Shown piece by piece: positions 1 to 8,096 of a stretch of DNA of 10,752 nucleotides (position 1 is the stretch's first letter; each line of letters opens with the position of its first letter). The position numbers and the translations under genes were made by a program. A model generated the notes under the pieces. The model was given only the letters and a program-made list of their open reading frames with translations. It did not search any database and was not told the origin of the DNA. Origin of the DNA: Hamiltosporidium magnivora (taxonomy: Eukaryota; Microsporidia; Dubosqiidae); the NCBI GenBank assembly GCA_004325065.1, contig PITI01000569.1, positions 1 to 10,752 of the forward strand. The letters are read 5' to 3'.

Positions 1-357
1 TTTCTCATTATAGTACCTCAGAGTAGCGGGCCAGCCATTTCCGGGCATTCTCTCAAACCTCTTTTGCACTGCTAGAATAGCAGATCTAGACCATTCCTGC
101 TCTACGACTGTGACAGAGTCAAGTATCGAGTGCAATACCATCAGTCGATTCCCTTCTAGAATGGCATCTGTATTGAGGTTTGATGCCGTTGGCTGGTCCA
201 AACGCAGTGGCATCGGTACCAGAAGACGAGGGTATGGTGTCAACCAGCAGAATGGACTAGTCTGGCAACTACAGCTTGGTGGTTGGTGGGTGGTGTCATG
301 GAAGGTCGGTGGAGGTGGAAGTCTTTCGGATAACATTGCTACATCTACATCACACAT
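1..357 (-). CDS. N-terminal part of unidentified, possibly element-encoded protein (runs off left edge)
   Basis: A minus-strand frame is open from an upstream stop at 393-391 to the first base of the window, about 130 codons. The first Met codon is at 357-355, a second at 336-334; the C-terminus lies outside the window. The product begins with an acidic stretch, then a proline-rich segment (PPPP about 14 residues in), then a better-ordered helical-looking part containing NRLMVLHSILDS, VEQEWSRSAILAVQKRFERM and PGNGWPATLRYYNEK. The amphipathic pattern of that second half looks like real protein, whereas the overlapping plus-strand frame (110-460) is glycine/tryptophan-rich and begins without ATG. 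GC content is far above the window average, which suggests a mobile-element ORF or a transferred gene. I do not recognise the family. A non-LTR retrotransposon ORF is a guess from composition and from the neighbouring retroposon-like block. No CCC-like element is seen upstream of this start. Confidence 0.5.
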   Translation of the reverse strand, partial: MCDVDVAMLSERLPPPPTFHDTTHQPPSCSCQTSPFCWLTPYPRLLVPMPLRLDQPTASNLNTDAILEGNRLMVLHSILDSVTVVEQEWSRSAILAVQKRFERMPGNGWPATLRYYNEK

Positions 358-599
358 CAAAATCTCTCCTGCGCAGTTCTCCAAGTTGTTTTACAGCCTA
401 TATTTTTTCATTTCTTATATTTTCGCTGTCTACTTTTTTCCTTATACCCATAATAAATGAATTATTAATATAAAATTGCTATAATAAAATGTTTTTAAAT
501 CTTTCTGTGAATTTTTTCAAAATATGGATGCAGAATGAATTCGACATTATTTCTCTTTGATACTTTGATCAAAATTAAATGGAACCAAAAATGGTATAT

Positions 600-910
600 A
601 TTATATAATTTCGCAGCCCGTAATACCCCCCCTCCTATTTTTGTTTTTAATGCATCTGTAGCCGCATTTTTTCCCACCATGTCGGGAGCAGAATTGGCTT
701 GGAGTATTCTTTCTTGTCGTAAGAGGTAACTAAAAGGGACTGGTCCTCTAGGTTGACATAAGGTAATAACGCAGCTTTTACAAACCACGTTGTTACGAAA
801 CCCAAAGAAGTAAAAGAACCGCCTGGAAAGGGACCGGTTGGCGGTATTACCGAGGGCGACTAAGGCTCATAATGAGCTGTACTGCCGAGGATGATGAATC
901 AAATCGAATG
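600..910. mobile_element. GC-rich, hairpin-rich retroposon-like segment
   Basis: This block of about 310 bp is clearly richer in G and C than both flanks, with sharp edges near 610 and 905. It opens with a run of seven C (626-632). It contains the string TTGTCGTAAGAGGTAACTAA near 714-733, which from memory resembles a core motif dispersed in metazoan retroposons; this is unverified. Several short hairpins follow: GGAC/GTCC near 736-746, ACCGCC/GGCGGT near 820-846, and GCTCAT/ATGAGC at 865-877. The right end reads GAGGATGATGAATCAAATCG and passes straight into AT-rich DNA. Every frame is non-coding or interrupted; the minus-strand frame covering 495-788 has no ATG start and trails into AT-rich flank. 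No target-site duplication or poly-A tail was found. It could be the 3' end of a non-LTR element, a SINE-like copy, or structured RNA-derived sequence. Confidence 0.4.
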
Positions 911-2038
911 TAAAAACATTTTGACTAAATTCATTATTTTTTTTAATATTTTAGTAAAATAAATGGTTTAATGCTTTTTGTTTTTGATTTACCATTAATT
1001 CCTCTAAACCAAAGAGAATTTAAAACTTAATTAAATCAAAATTTATTCTTGGAAAAAGCTTGAAACTAGTTTCGTTAGGAATGTTAAATCTCATGATATT
1101 CATCTAAAATTTGTTTTAAGTTTATGATAAAAAAATTTCTTTGTTTATTGTCTTTTTGACAGACCTATATTTCGCTTTTAAGTACTCGCTATTTATCGAC
1201 TACATATTATTGGCGGCTATCTTAAACATTCATCATACATAATTTTCCAAAGGAACCTTTGAATACTAATTGTGTAAATTAAGCAAATGAATATATATGA
1301 CCACACCGTGTTTGCATTTTCTGCTAAATTTATGACATTTGAAGCTTATAAAAGCATCAGATTCTCTATTTTTCCGTCAAAAAAAATGGCACAATTTTAT
1401 TTGTTTGCAATAAATTAAGATGCTTTGATATATTAAGAATGTATATTTTTTTGCGGAAAGAGATCAAAAATACTGATTTGGCATATTTGTTATTCATTGT
1501 ATTTATGTCTTCAATTAACTTGCAGGGAGATTTTAGTTGAGCCATAAAATAAAAATTTAAATCATTTAATTCTAATTACGATAATAGGGTTTTCCTGACT
1601 TAATGAAAAAAAAATTTTCTTAATTCTGGTCAGATAAAGAAATACTTTCTTGGCTGAATAAATTGAAAAAATTATATGTTTCTTGTTACCTTTTAATATA
1701 GACTTTCTTCTCTTGTGTGATACTTCTATAAACTATACAGGAGAAGGGAAAATTCGAAATATTTTATTTTAAATCTCAAAAAATTGTGTTCCGGCATCGT
1801 TTTATTTTAATTTCATGCATTATTATATAAATGCACTTTACAGTAAAAATAATTAACAGTGGATATAATATTCAAATTGTGTTGTTCTAAACATTTTTTT
1901 GATTTGTTTTGTTGTACATTTACATATTCATTGCAATAACGAAAATCTGAACCAAGGTTTATATATTTGATCATGAAAATTTAGTATATTTAAGTATAAT
2001 ACTATATTTGAAATCTATTAATATTTTATTTAAATTAA
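911..2038. other. AT-rich intergenic spacer
   Basis: About 1.1 kb at roughly one fifth GC with dense stops in all frames, many A and T homopolymers and no coding pattern, RNA gene or clear repeat that I can support. A slightly GC-richer patch around 1160-1260 shows no open frame of note. Confidence 0.7.
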
Positions 2039-2218
2039 ATGTTATTTTCAGCGAGTATAGAAGATAAAACTCTTATCTGTCCTCTAGTATTGCAATATTT
2101 ATTTGTTTGTTTGCGCACTTATGCCTTTTTAAACATCTTTAATGCTGTCGGGGAGGCGGGTAAATTTGCTATAATAACATGTGTTCTTGGTTGTTTCATC
2201 AATTCTATTGTTATGTAA
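2039..2218 (+). pseudogene. Possible remnant of a MATE-type transporter (59-codon ORF)
   Basis: An ATG at 2039 opens a 59-codon frame ending at TAA 2216-2218, embedded in spacer but noticeably GC-richer than its flanks. The product has two hydrophobic stretches (residues about 12-36 and 43-58), a Pro-15 near the start of the first, and a second half reading NAVGEAGKFAIITCVLGCFINSIV. That half follows the spacing seen in MATE-family efflux proteins, where a GxGxxxxA/P stretch precedes a helix with a GxxxN motif (here G51 and N55). A full MATE protein has about 12 membrane helices and 400-500 residues, so at most an internal piece would remain. No further pieces were seen on either side and there is no CCC-like start element. 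It could instead be a chance ORF or a tiny orphan membrane protein. The family call rests on motif spacing remembered from the family, not on an alignment. Confidence 0.33.
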
Positions 2219-3059
2219 AGCATTTTTTTTAACAAATTTAAACTGTTTTAGTTTTATCAAGATTTTCTATCGTCAAAAATTAGTTTTGGCAAAATTACGG
2301 ATTGAAAGTAAATAATTCATGATTAAGATTTGATCACAGTAGCAGATATGATTTCTTTAAAAAAAAATACGAGGCAATAAGCAAAAAACTTGCATCTATT
2401 ATTCTTTTATAAACAAATAGATTTTTTTAATCCTACGATTTGTGATAGTATGAAGAAATATTGTTTAATATATAGGTTTTATTAAGTCGATTATTTTTAT
2501 TTTCATACCTGTAGCTTGAAATATTTAATTTGAATATTAAACTTTCCTTTTTATTACAAAGTTATTAACTCTTCAAATTTAATTTGGATTAAAAGTGTAA
2601 TTTGTTTTCTTGTCGCGAAATATAATAGAATATAACCGATTGGTAAATATAGTTTGAATTTATATTTTTAAATTGGTTTATGGAATTTATTAACTATAAA
2701 ATTTAATGAAAGTCAAATGAGATTTGAAATTCTCATAAAATTTGTCATTTGCTTTAAATAAAAGTTAATTTGCGCGGCCATAAGTTTCTAAATAATCTTT
2801 TGTTTTTGAATTTGTTTTGAGGACAAATAATTATAATTTATTCTTCAAAATTAATTTTTAATAAAAGGTGTTCTGTTTAAACTTTCAACAAACTAAATTT
2901 TAAGGATAACAGGGAGGGAATTTAAACCAAATAATTTATTAAAATTAATTTGCCACAAATATTTGTAATCAAATTATGTCTAGATTATATGTTTTACCAA
3001 GCCGAATTAAAATTATTCTAAGTTTATATTAAACTTGAAAGTATAAATACAGAAGAAAA
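2219..3059. other. AT-rich intergenic spacer
   Basis: About 840 bp of AT-rich sequence without a supportable gene or RNA. There are short local inverted repeats such as ATGAGA/TCTCAT near 2717-2738, of the kind expected by chance at this composition. The last 100 bp lead into the broken cysteine-rich gene and contain no CCC-like element near its start codon. Confidence 0.65.
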
Positions 3060-3834
3060 ATGTCACTTATGAACGATTTTCTCACAAATTTTATAGTTAT
3101 TGTTGCTGCTTAATAATTCTTTGCTATATTTGCCTGTGTCATGAATTTTGTGACTGTGAATATTCGGAAGCAGATACACCTTGTCCATTAGTAACTGCTG
3201 ATCTTGAATGCCATGAGTATACTTGCTCTGATTTTAGACTTTTAGATGAAAGCGATACATATTGTGATGATCATCATATGATCTGTCAAGATATGAGACC
3301 TTACGAAAATAATGAGTGTATAATTCCTAGTGTTTGCGAAGAATTCAAAAAATGTGTTCGCTGTTGTGAACCGGAGTCCACAAATGTGTTCGCTGTTGTG
3401 AACCGGAAGTTAAAAAATGTGTTCGCTATTGTGAGCCAGAAGTTAAAAAATGTATTCAATATCTGGAACTCGAAGTTCAAAAATGTATTCTTTATGTAGA
3501 ACCCGAAGTTTAAAAATGTATTTACGATTTGGAACCCGAAGTTCGGAAATGTATTCATTATTGCGAACCTGAATTCAAAAAATGTACACCCTGTTGCCAT
3601 AAATGTTCATGTGAGAGCAAACCTAAACTAGAAAAGGTAAAACATATATTTATTCAGCGCAAATGTGGCTCTGAAGAAGACTTTTATTGTATTAAGAAAT
3701 CATATTGTGAGAAATAAAAGTCTGTTTGTTATGCTCATTGGCAAAAAGAGTGTTCTTGTGCTAACTGCCAGCGTTGCAGACCGATTTCATGTATTCAAAA
3801 TATACCCTGTAGAAGAAAATGTTTATTTTTATGA
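3060..3834 (+). pseudogene. Broken gene for a secreted cysteine-rich repeat protein
   Basis: An ATG at 3060 (second Met at 3069) starts a hydrophobic signal-like leader ending in FIVIVAA, stopped by TAA TAA at 3111-3116. Coding potential resumes in another frame (codons in phase with 3119) with a cysteine-rich stretch (for example CDCEYSEADTPC and CHEYTCSD) up to the repeats. A second shift occurs in the first repeat, which has 32 bp instead of 33. Frame three then carries the repeats, an in-frame TAA at 3511-3513, a cysteine-rich tail, a TAA at 3715-3717, and more cysteine-rich coding (CSCANCQRC, PCRRKCLFL) to TGA at 3832-3834. The lesions are thus two frameshifts and two nonsense codons, on an original protein of roughly 255 residues, secreted and probably disulfide-rich or metal-binding. 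I do not recognise the family; a microsporidian surface, spore-wall or effector protein is possible. The continued cysteine pattern after each lesion is the evidence that one gene once spanned the region. Confidence 0.6.
3350..3579 (+). repeat. Seven tandem 33-bp repeats coding for an 11-residue Cys unit
   Basis: Units start with AAATGT at 3350, 3382, 3415, 3448, 3481, 3514 and 3547, with a partial eighth at 3580. The period is 33 bp except for the first unit, which is 32 bp. In the coding frame each unit reads like KCxxYCEPEVK. Units 1 and 2 share 25 identical leading bases, suggesting a recent duplication. Units 4, 5 and 6 have each lost the second cysteine by a different change (Leu, Val, Leu). 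The other frames and the complementary strand also read as repeats (for example NVFNIWNSKFK), which is a by-product of the tandem structure. Confidence 0.85.
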
Positions 3835-3839
3835 ATAAA
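3834..3839 (+). terminator. AATAAA polyadenylation-like signal overlapping the stop
   Basis: AATAAA begins on the last base of the TGA stop (3832-3834) of the cysteine-rich pseudogene. Signals overlapping the stop codon fit short eukaryotic 3' ends, but AATAAA is common by chance at this base composition. Confidence 0.3.
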
Positions 3840-4920
3840 ACGTATAATACTGCTAAACATTCCGAAGGAATTTTCGTGGTGATGATGAAAATGTTGTTAT
3901 CAATAAAAAATTAAAAAACTGAATTGAAATATCTATAGAATTGAGTAAATTGTGTTGAGTGTAAAACCGAGTCGTCTTGGTTCAAAATAAATCGATGAGA
4001 CATAAATATGAAAAATTTGTTTGATTAGATGTGCTGCAATTCTTATTTTTGCAAATTCATCACATTTAAATTTTTTTCATAGGAAGAATAAACATATAAA
4101 TATTTTAATATGATTCTCAATAAATAACAAAAAATTAATGTTATTTTCTTAAAAAAATTGCAGAAACGAATTGTGAACACTAAGTGTATTGGGTTCCTTC
4201 TCTCTTAAGATAAATGTTTTTTCTTTTACATCAACTCTGAATATACAATCGGCGGTTTTCTAACCACAATAGCATAATTTAATGACCTACAGATAAAAAT
4301 CTTTAAAAATTTTATTTCTAAACAAAAATTCAAAATATGAAATTTTTACTGTTATCAATAAATTTAGGAATTTTTTCGAAGTGCACTTAAAACTGTTAAA
4401 TTTTATAGGAAATAATTTTTTATTTGAATTCTTCTTTTAAAAGATCGCTCAAAAATATTTTGGGAATGATTTCGTCGAAGAAAAATCGAAAATTATACTG
4501 TGTTGGGATATTAAAGTCTAATTGTAAATAATTTCTATTCTAAATTTTTTTTTGTGAATTCTTAAAAAATAAAGTTTTATTCGTTTTTTTAAAAGTAAAA
4601 TACATTAGATTGTTTTATTAATTCATATGTAGTTGTAGATTTGGAAATTTTGCTATGAATTTATTTTAATTAACTTTTTGAATAAATTTCTAAGTGATGA
4701 GAAGATATAAGCTTTTAAATTATCTCTTAGCAGTGATTGAGTGAAATTAATGTAAACATAATTTGGCTAAATTTACACCGTAAATAAAAATCTCCCTATA
4801 TTTTCGATTTTTCGAGGAAATTCTTATAATTGTCGAAGGTCTACAAAATTTAAAGAATTTTTTATAGGGAGGTTTGAAGTTTTTTTATGCCACTAAATGT
4901 AAAACAAAGAAACAACTTAA
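3840..4920. other. AT-rich spacer with one separated inverted repeat
   Basis: About 1.1 kb without a supportable gene. The one structural item is the inverted pair CTCCCTATA (4792-4800) and TATAGGGAG (4863-4871), separated by 62 bp. The arms extend a few bases outward with one mismatch. It could be a hairpin or the worn ends of a small element. Confidence 0.6.
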
Positions 4921-5300
4921 GGTAATTCTCATAGGAAACCATGATAAATAGCCTTACCGCCTTGATTTGAACACATGGTTTTGAGAGATTCAAAACTAAT
5001 TCTGTTTAAAATTTCTAGAAATACAAGTAAGAGGTTATAGTTTTTAGCATGGCATTTCAACGTCTAGGTAAACCCTATGTAAGTCGCCGAGATATAACTA
5101 AACCGAAAGTCCCAACTTTTTAAAATAGATTACGTAGATAGGAATGCCGCTGGTCGTTAAAGACCCGAATCGAGCTTCAATTACATACAACGCTATAATG
5201 GGTTCAAAACCCCATTTAACTTTCGTCTTATTTCTGGCTGGCATATCCTCTAGCTAAAAATTTATTCCGAGGTATTGTATAGAATACGGATAACGTAAAG
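4921..5300 (+). pseudogene. GC-richer island, probable old coding remnant
   Basis: This stretch has clearly more G and C than its flanks and reads protein-like in one plus frame (in phase with 4941 and the ATG at 5049), but with many stops. Readable pieces are MINSLTALI; a 24-codon piece from 5049 that begins MAFQRLGKPYVSRR; ECRWSLKTRIELQLHTTL; and FWLAYPLAKNLFRGIV. All of the pieces are in one phase. This is compatible with a gene or element ORF ruined mainly by point mutations, or with chance. No family is recognised. A B-box-like GGTTCAAAACC lies at 5201-5211, without a tRNA around it. Confidence 0.3.
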
Positions 5301-6958
5301 TCAAGAAATTATTTATATTAAACCTGGAAGTATATTGATGTCATAAAAACAAAAAAGACAAAATATTGATCCAAAAAACCATTTTATTTTTAGAATTTAT
5401 ATATTACATGATAATAGATCACAGATAAATTATATGCGCTGAAACAACAATGAATGAATAAATAGTGGATTTTGGTTAAGGAGACAAAAAAACCTAAGAT
5501 GCACATTTAGTGAGAAACCGTGTTTAGTGATAAATTTTAGAATGAAATATCTCATAAATTTCGGTTTGTTAGAATCGTTAATTGGAAAAGGTTAACAATG
5601 GAAATATAAGAATTTAAATCACATCCAGAAATATCTTATCAGTTCAATTTTACCTGATTTGAGAAAAAGATATTCATAAAAACAAGTTGTGTTTTTATTT
5701 AATGAATGTGATTTTGACGAAATGCGATTGCCAAGTTACAACAAATTGAGTTTGTGGGGCTAAATGTATAGTTATCACGCCTGTAAGGCCTCGGAAAAGA
5801 TATTTTGTCAATGTTACTCAATAAGACTAAGCTTGTTGGTTTATGGATGGTTGCTATGAATAAAAAATATGTGATGATCTTCTGACCCAAAGTGAAATTT
5901 CGGATGTGATGGCTTTATAGTGTGTCAATCTAGAGGTAAGTTTTCTGTATATTTGAATATTTAGTGTAACTAAGCCTGATTTTATTTTATAAATTATTTT
6001 AATTTGTGCAGTTGATAGGGACTAATTTTTCAGAGAAAAAACTTCGAAGTAAAATATATTTGAAATAATCATGAATATTTTGGCTAAAAATTTTTTTTTA
6101 CTTTACTTTCATTTTGCAAGGATAATTACTATATTTTGTTTTGCGCCTTGAGAATTACTCTTATATTTGGAATAATTTATGTTATAGCTGCATTTGTAGG
6201 TCGAAAAAAAACATTCTGCATGTAAAATAGGCAGAACTCTTTGGTCTGGAATCGAAAATAAGTTTTTTTCAGCTTAATGCTATTGAATTTACATGATAAA
6301 TGAAATATGCTCTATCAATAATAGTAGATAATATAATTTCACCTAAATGTTAATATTCGCTTAAATTCTTTGTGCTACTCAGCAACGAATGAAACTAGCA
6401 AATTTTAGAATCTCTTGAAGAGCTTTTAGAAGGAAGACTATTCTGGGATATTAAATTCGAAAAATATTCATACTTTACAAATAAATATAGTTATAAAGTA
6501 CTAGATTTCTTTTGAATAGACGTACTGTATGAGATGCTTCGTAATTTGCAATATAAAACCATGGAGACGTACCGATATGTTATTTCGCTAACGATGCCGA
6601 TGCATTGGCAGTTTCACGTGCTGATATAAAACTTTAATAATCAGAAAACTAACATGTAAATTAAATATCATTCCAAGCCATATTTTCAGCTGTTTCTTAT
6701 GGACGTTTTGAAAATTTATAATAGTTTAACACATGAATGATGCCAAAAATAAACTCATTTAATCAAAAATCATAAACATAAAGTATACTCCATATGTTTT
6801 ATTGTTGCATAACCAAATATTACAAAAGAGTATATATTTTAGACAGCGGTTTATTAATTCCAATTTTTCGACTTCGAGGTTCTTATTTTATGGTTCGAAT
6901 GCTTGAAAGCATGATCTGAGACTCCGAAATTAACGTTTTATCGGTGTTTTATATACAG
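5301..6958. other. AT-rich spacer with two further GC-richer islands
   Basis: This is mostly AT-rich sequence with stops in every frame. Two islands stand out. At 5691-5940 the minus strand has an open stretch of about 74 codons (5921 down to 5699) without ATG, with pieces such as ISFPRPYRRDNYTF; the plus strand is also partly open. At 6525-6640 there are about 30 open codons on each strand. Neither is recognisable, and they are best read as decayed coding or element DNA. A GT-AAGT donor-like site at 5936-5941 has no partner gene. Confidence 0.45.
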
Positions 6959-7168
6959 ATGAAGCAATGTATTAAACTAAAATTTTGTGAAAACAAGGTG
7001 ATTTTATTTTCAATTTGTGGTTTTTCATCAATTTGGGCAATATTTGCAACGGATTTTGATATAAATAAAAATTGTAATAAAAAAATCTTTAATAAAATTG
7101 AAAGGTGTGATAAAGCCATCATATTTTATAATGATGATGTTCTATTTGTATTTAACCTGTGGAATTAA
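6959..7168 (+). CDS. Possible small secreted or membrane protein (69 aa)
   Basis: An ATG at 6959 opens 69 codons ending at TAA 7166-7168; the frame is also open five codons upstream, without ATG. The N-terminus is charged, followed by a hydrophobic segment at residues 13-30 (KVILFSICGFSSIWAIFA) that could be a signal peptide cut after Ala-30 or a single membrane anchor. The rest is polar and lysine/asparagine-rich with cysteines at 39 and 50 besides those near the N-terminus. There is no recognised domain, no CCC-like element upstream, and the size is close to what chance can yield in AT-rich DNA. It is a candidate orphan secreted protein only. Confidence 0.3.
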   Translation: MKQCIKLKFCENKVILFSICGFSSIWAIFATDFDINKNCNKKIFNKIERCDKAIIFYNDDVLFVFNLWN

Positions 7169-8088
7169 GCGTATTATTTAAAAAAAATTACTGCTGAAAT
7201 TTAAAGCGTATAATTAGAAATTAAAATTTTGATTTCATACTTCTCTCTTATTTACAATATTTTCCTGCTTTCTATGAAATGTAATATAAAATGGTTTTTT
7301 AAGTTACAAAATTTAATTTTGTAACTTAAAAAGTATATGCTCGAATTTTCTATCGTAATGTTGTTATATTCCAATGCATGTGCTTTATGGGATTCTTAAT
7401 CCATGAATTATAATGCTTTGGATATAAACATATTTTAGATATTTTTATAATTTCTAGGAAGACAGAATATTTGATGTGTCAATTAGCTTAAACGAATCGC
7501 TTGTTGCCTTTTTTATACCTAAATTTTAATCTCGAAAGACTTTATTACACATTTTTAGCTATAAATATGCAAATAAAATAATTTTTGGCTTTTATTATAA
7601 ATATGTTTTCAATTTAATTATAGAGATCAATGATGCCCAAAATATAAAAATGCCTCTTATCGATGACAATAATAAAGAAGTGCTGTATTGTGTATTTTAT
7701 TTAATGAATACAATCAAAACAGAGAATATAAAACAGGAAGCTGATTAAAATTTTTCAGTATTTATAAAGAATTGACTAAAAATCTTATTTAATTAAACCA
7801 CTATCAAGTCTTTTAAAAAAAATTGATGTAAATCCACACAAAAAACAGATGAACTTTCAATTGTAAGTATCGGCATTAAAGATGTAAAGGAAATAAATAT
7901 TTAACACAAATAAACGAAAATTCACCAATTAATTTTTAAAGCCAAATATGAAAAAAATTTAAGCAAATTATAAAATTTTAATCATTTTAAAACATGTTTT
8001 TACAATCGAATTTAAATTTTGTATTCGAAAAAAGTTTCTAAAATATAAAAAAAAAAGATTTTATATATTTTTTTTACCAGTTTTAACT
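7169..8088. other. AT-rich spacer upstream of the RRM gene
   Basis: About 900 bp with no supported gene. An open stretch of about 70 codons (roughly 7530-7748) contains its only usable ATG at 7650 and would give a 32-residue peptide starting MPLIDDNNKEVLYC. It is too short and unremarkable to call. The palindrome at 7296-7332 is listed separately. The final 40 bp are an A/T-tract run-up to the CCC element of the next gene. Confidence 0.6.
7296..7332. repeat. 37-bp palindrome with perfect 17-bp arms
   Basis: The left arm TTTTTAAGTTACAAAAT (7296-7312) and right arm ATTTTGTAACTTAAAAA (7316-7332) are exact reverse complements around a TTA spacer. Wobble pairing could extend the stem by two more positions. 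No ORF overlaps it. It would form a hairpin in RNA or a cruciform in DNA. Confidence 0.85.
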
Positions 8089-8091
8089 CCC
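8089..8091 (+). promoter_or_regulatory. CCC-like start-proximal element
   Basis: ACTCCCTATAA ends directly before the ATG at 8097, so a CCC triplet sits five bases upstream in an otherwise A/T-only stretch. CCC/GGG-type motifs just upstream of start codons are described as transcription signals in microsporidia. Here the element supports both the start choice and the organism assignment. Confidence 0.5.
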
Positions 8092-8096
8092 TATAA

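Noticed and set aside
110..460. 116-codon plus-strand open frame
   Set aside because: It has no ATG at its start, reads as a glycine/tryptophan-rich low-complexity product and trails into AT-rich DNA; the overlapping minus-strand frame is more protein-like.
495..788. 97-codon minus-strand open frame over the GC-rich segment
   Set aside because: It starts without ATG and ends in AT-rich flank with changing composition; it looks like a by-product of the retroposon-like block.
476..2182. Near-identical 17-mers at 476-492 and 2166-2182 (16 of 17 bases)
   Set aside because: The string is short and A/T-dominated, so a match of this size is expected by chance in a window of this composition.
3301..3600. 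99-codon minus-strand repeat frame (NTFLNFGF-type units)
   Set aside because: It is the complementary reading of the 33-bp tandem repeats, whose plus strand carries the meaningful cysteine pattern.
5140..5216. tRNA-like element: B-box GGTTCAAAACC at 5201-5211 in a 6-bp stem with 8-base loop
   Set aside because: The loop is one base too long for a T-arm, the A-box is poor and no acceptor stem can be paired at tRNA spacing.
7650..7748. 32-residue ORF starting MPLIDDNNK
   Set aside because: It is too short, has no motif, leader or CCC element, and the wider open frame around it has no other start.
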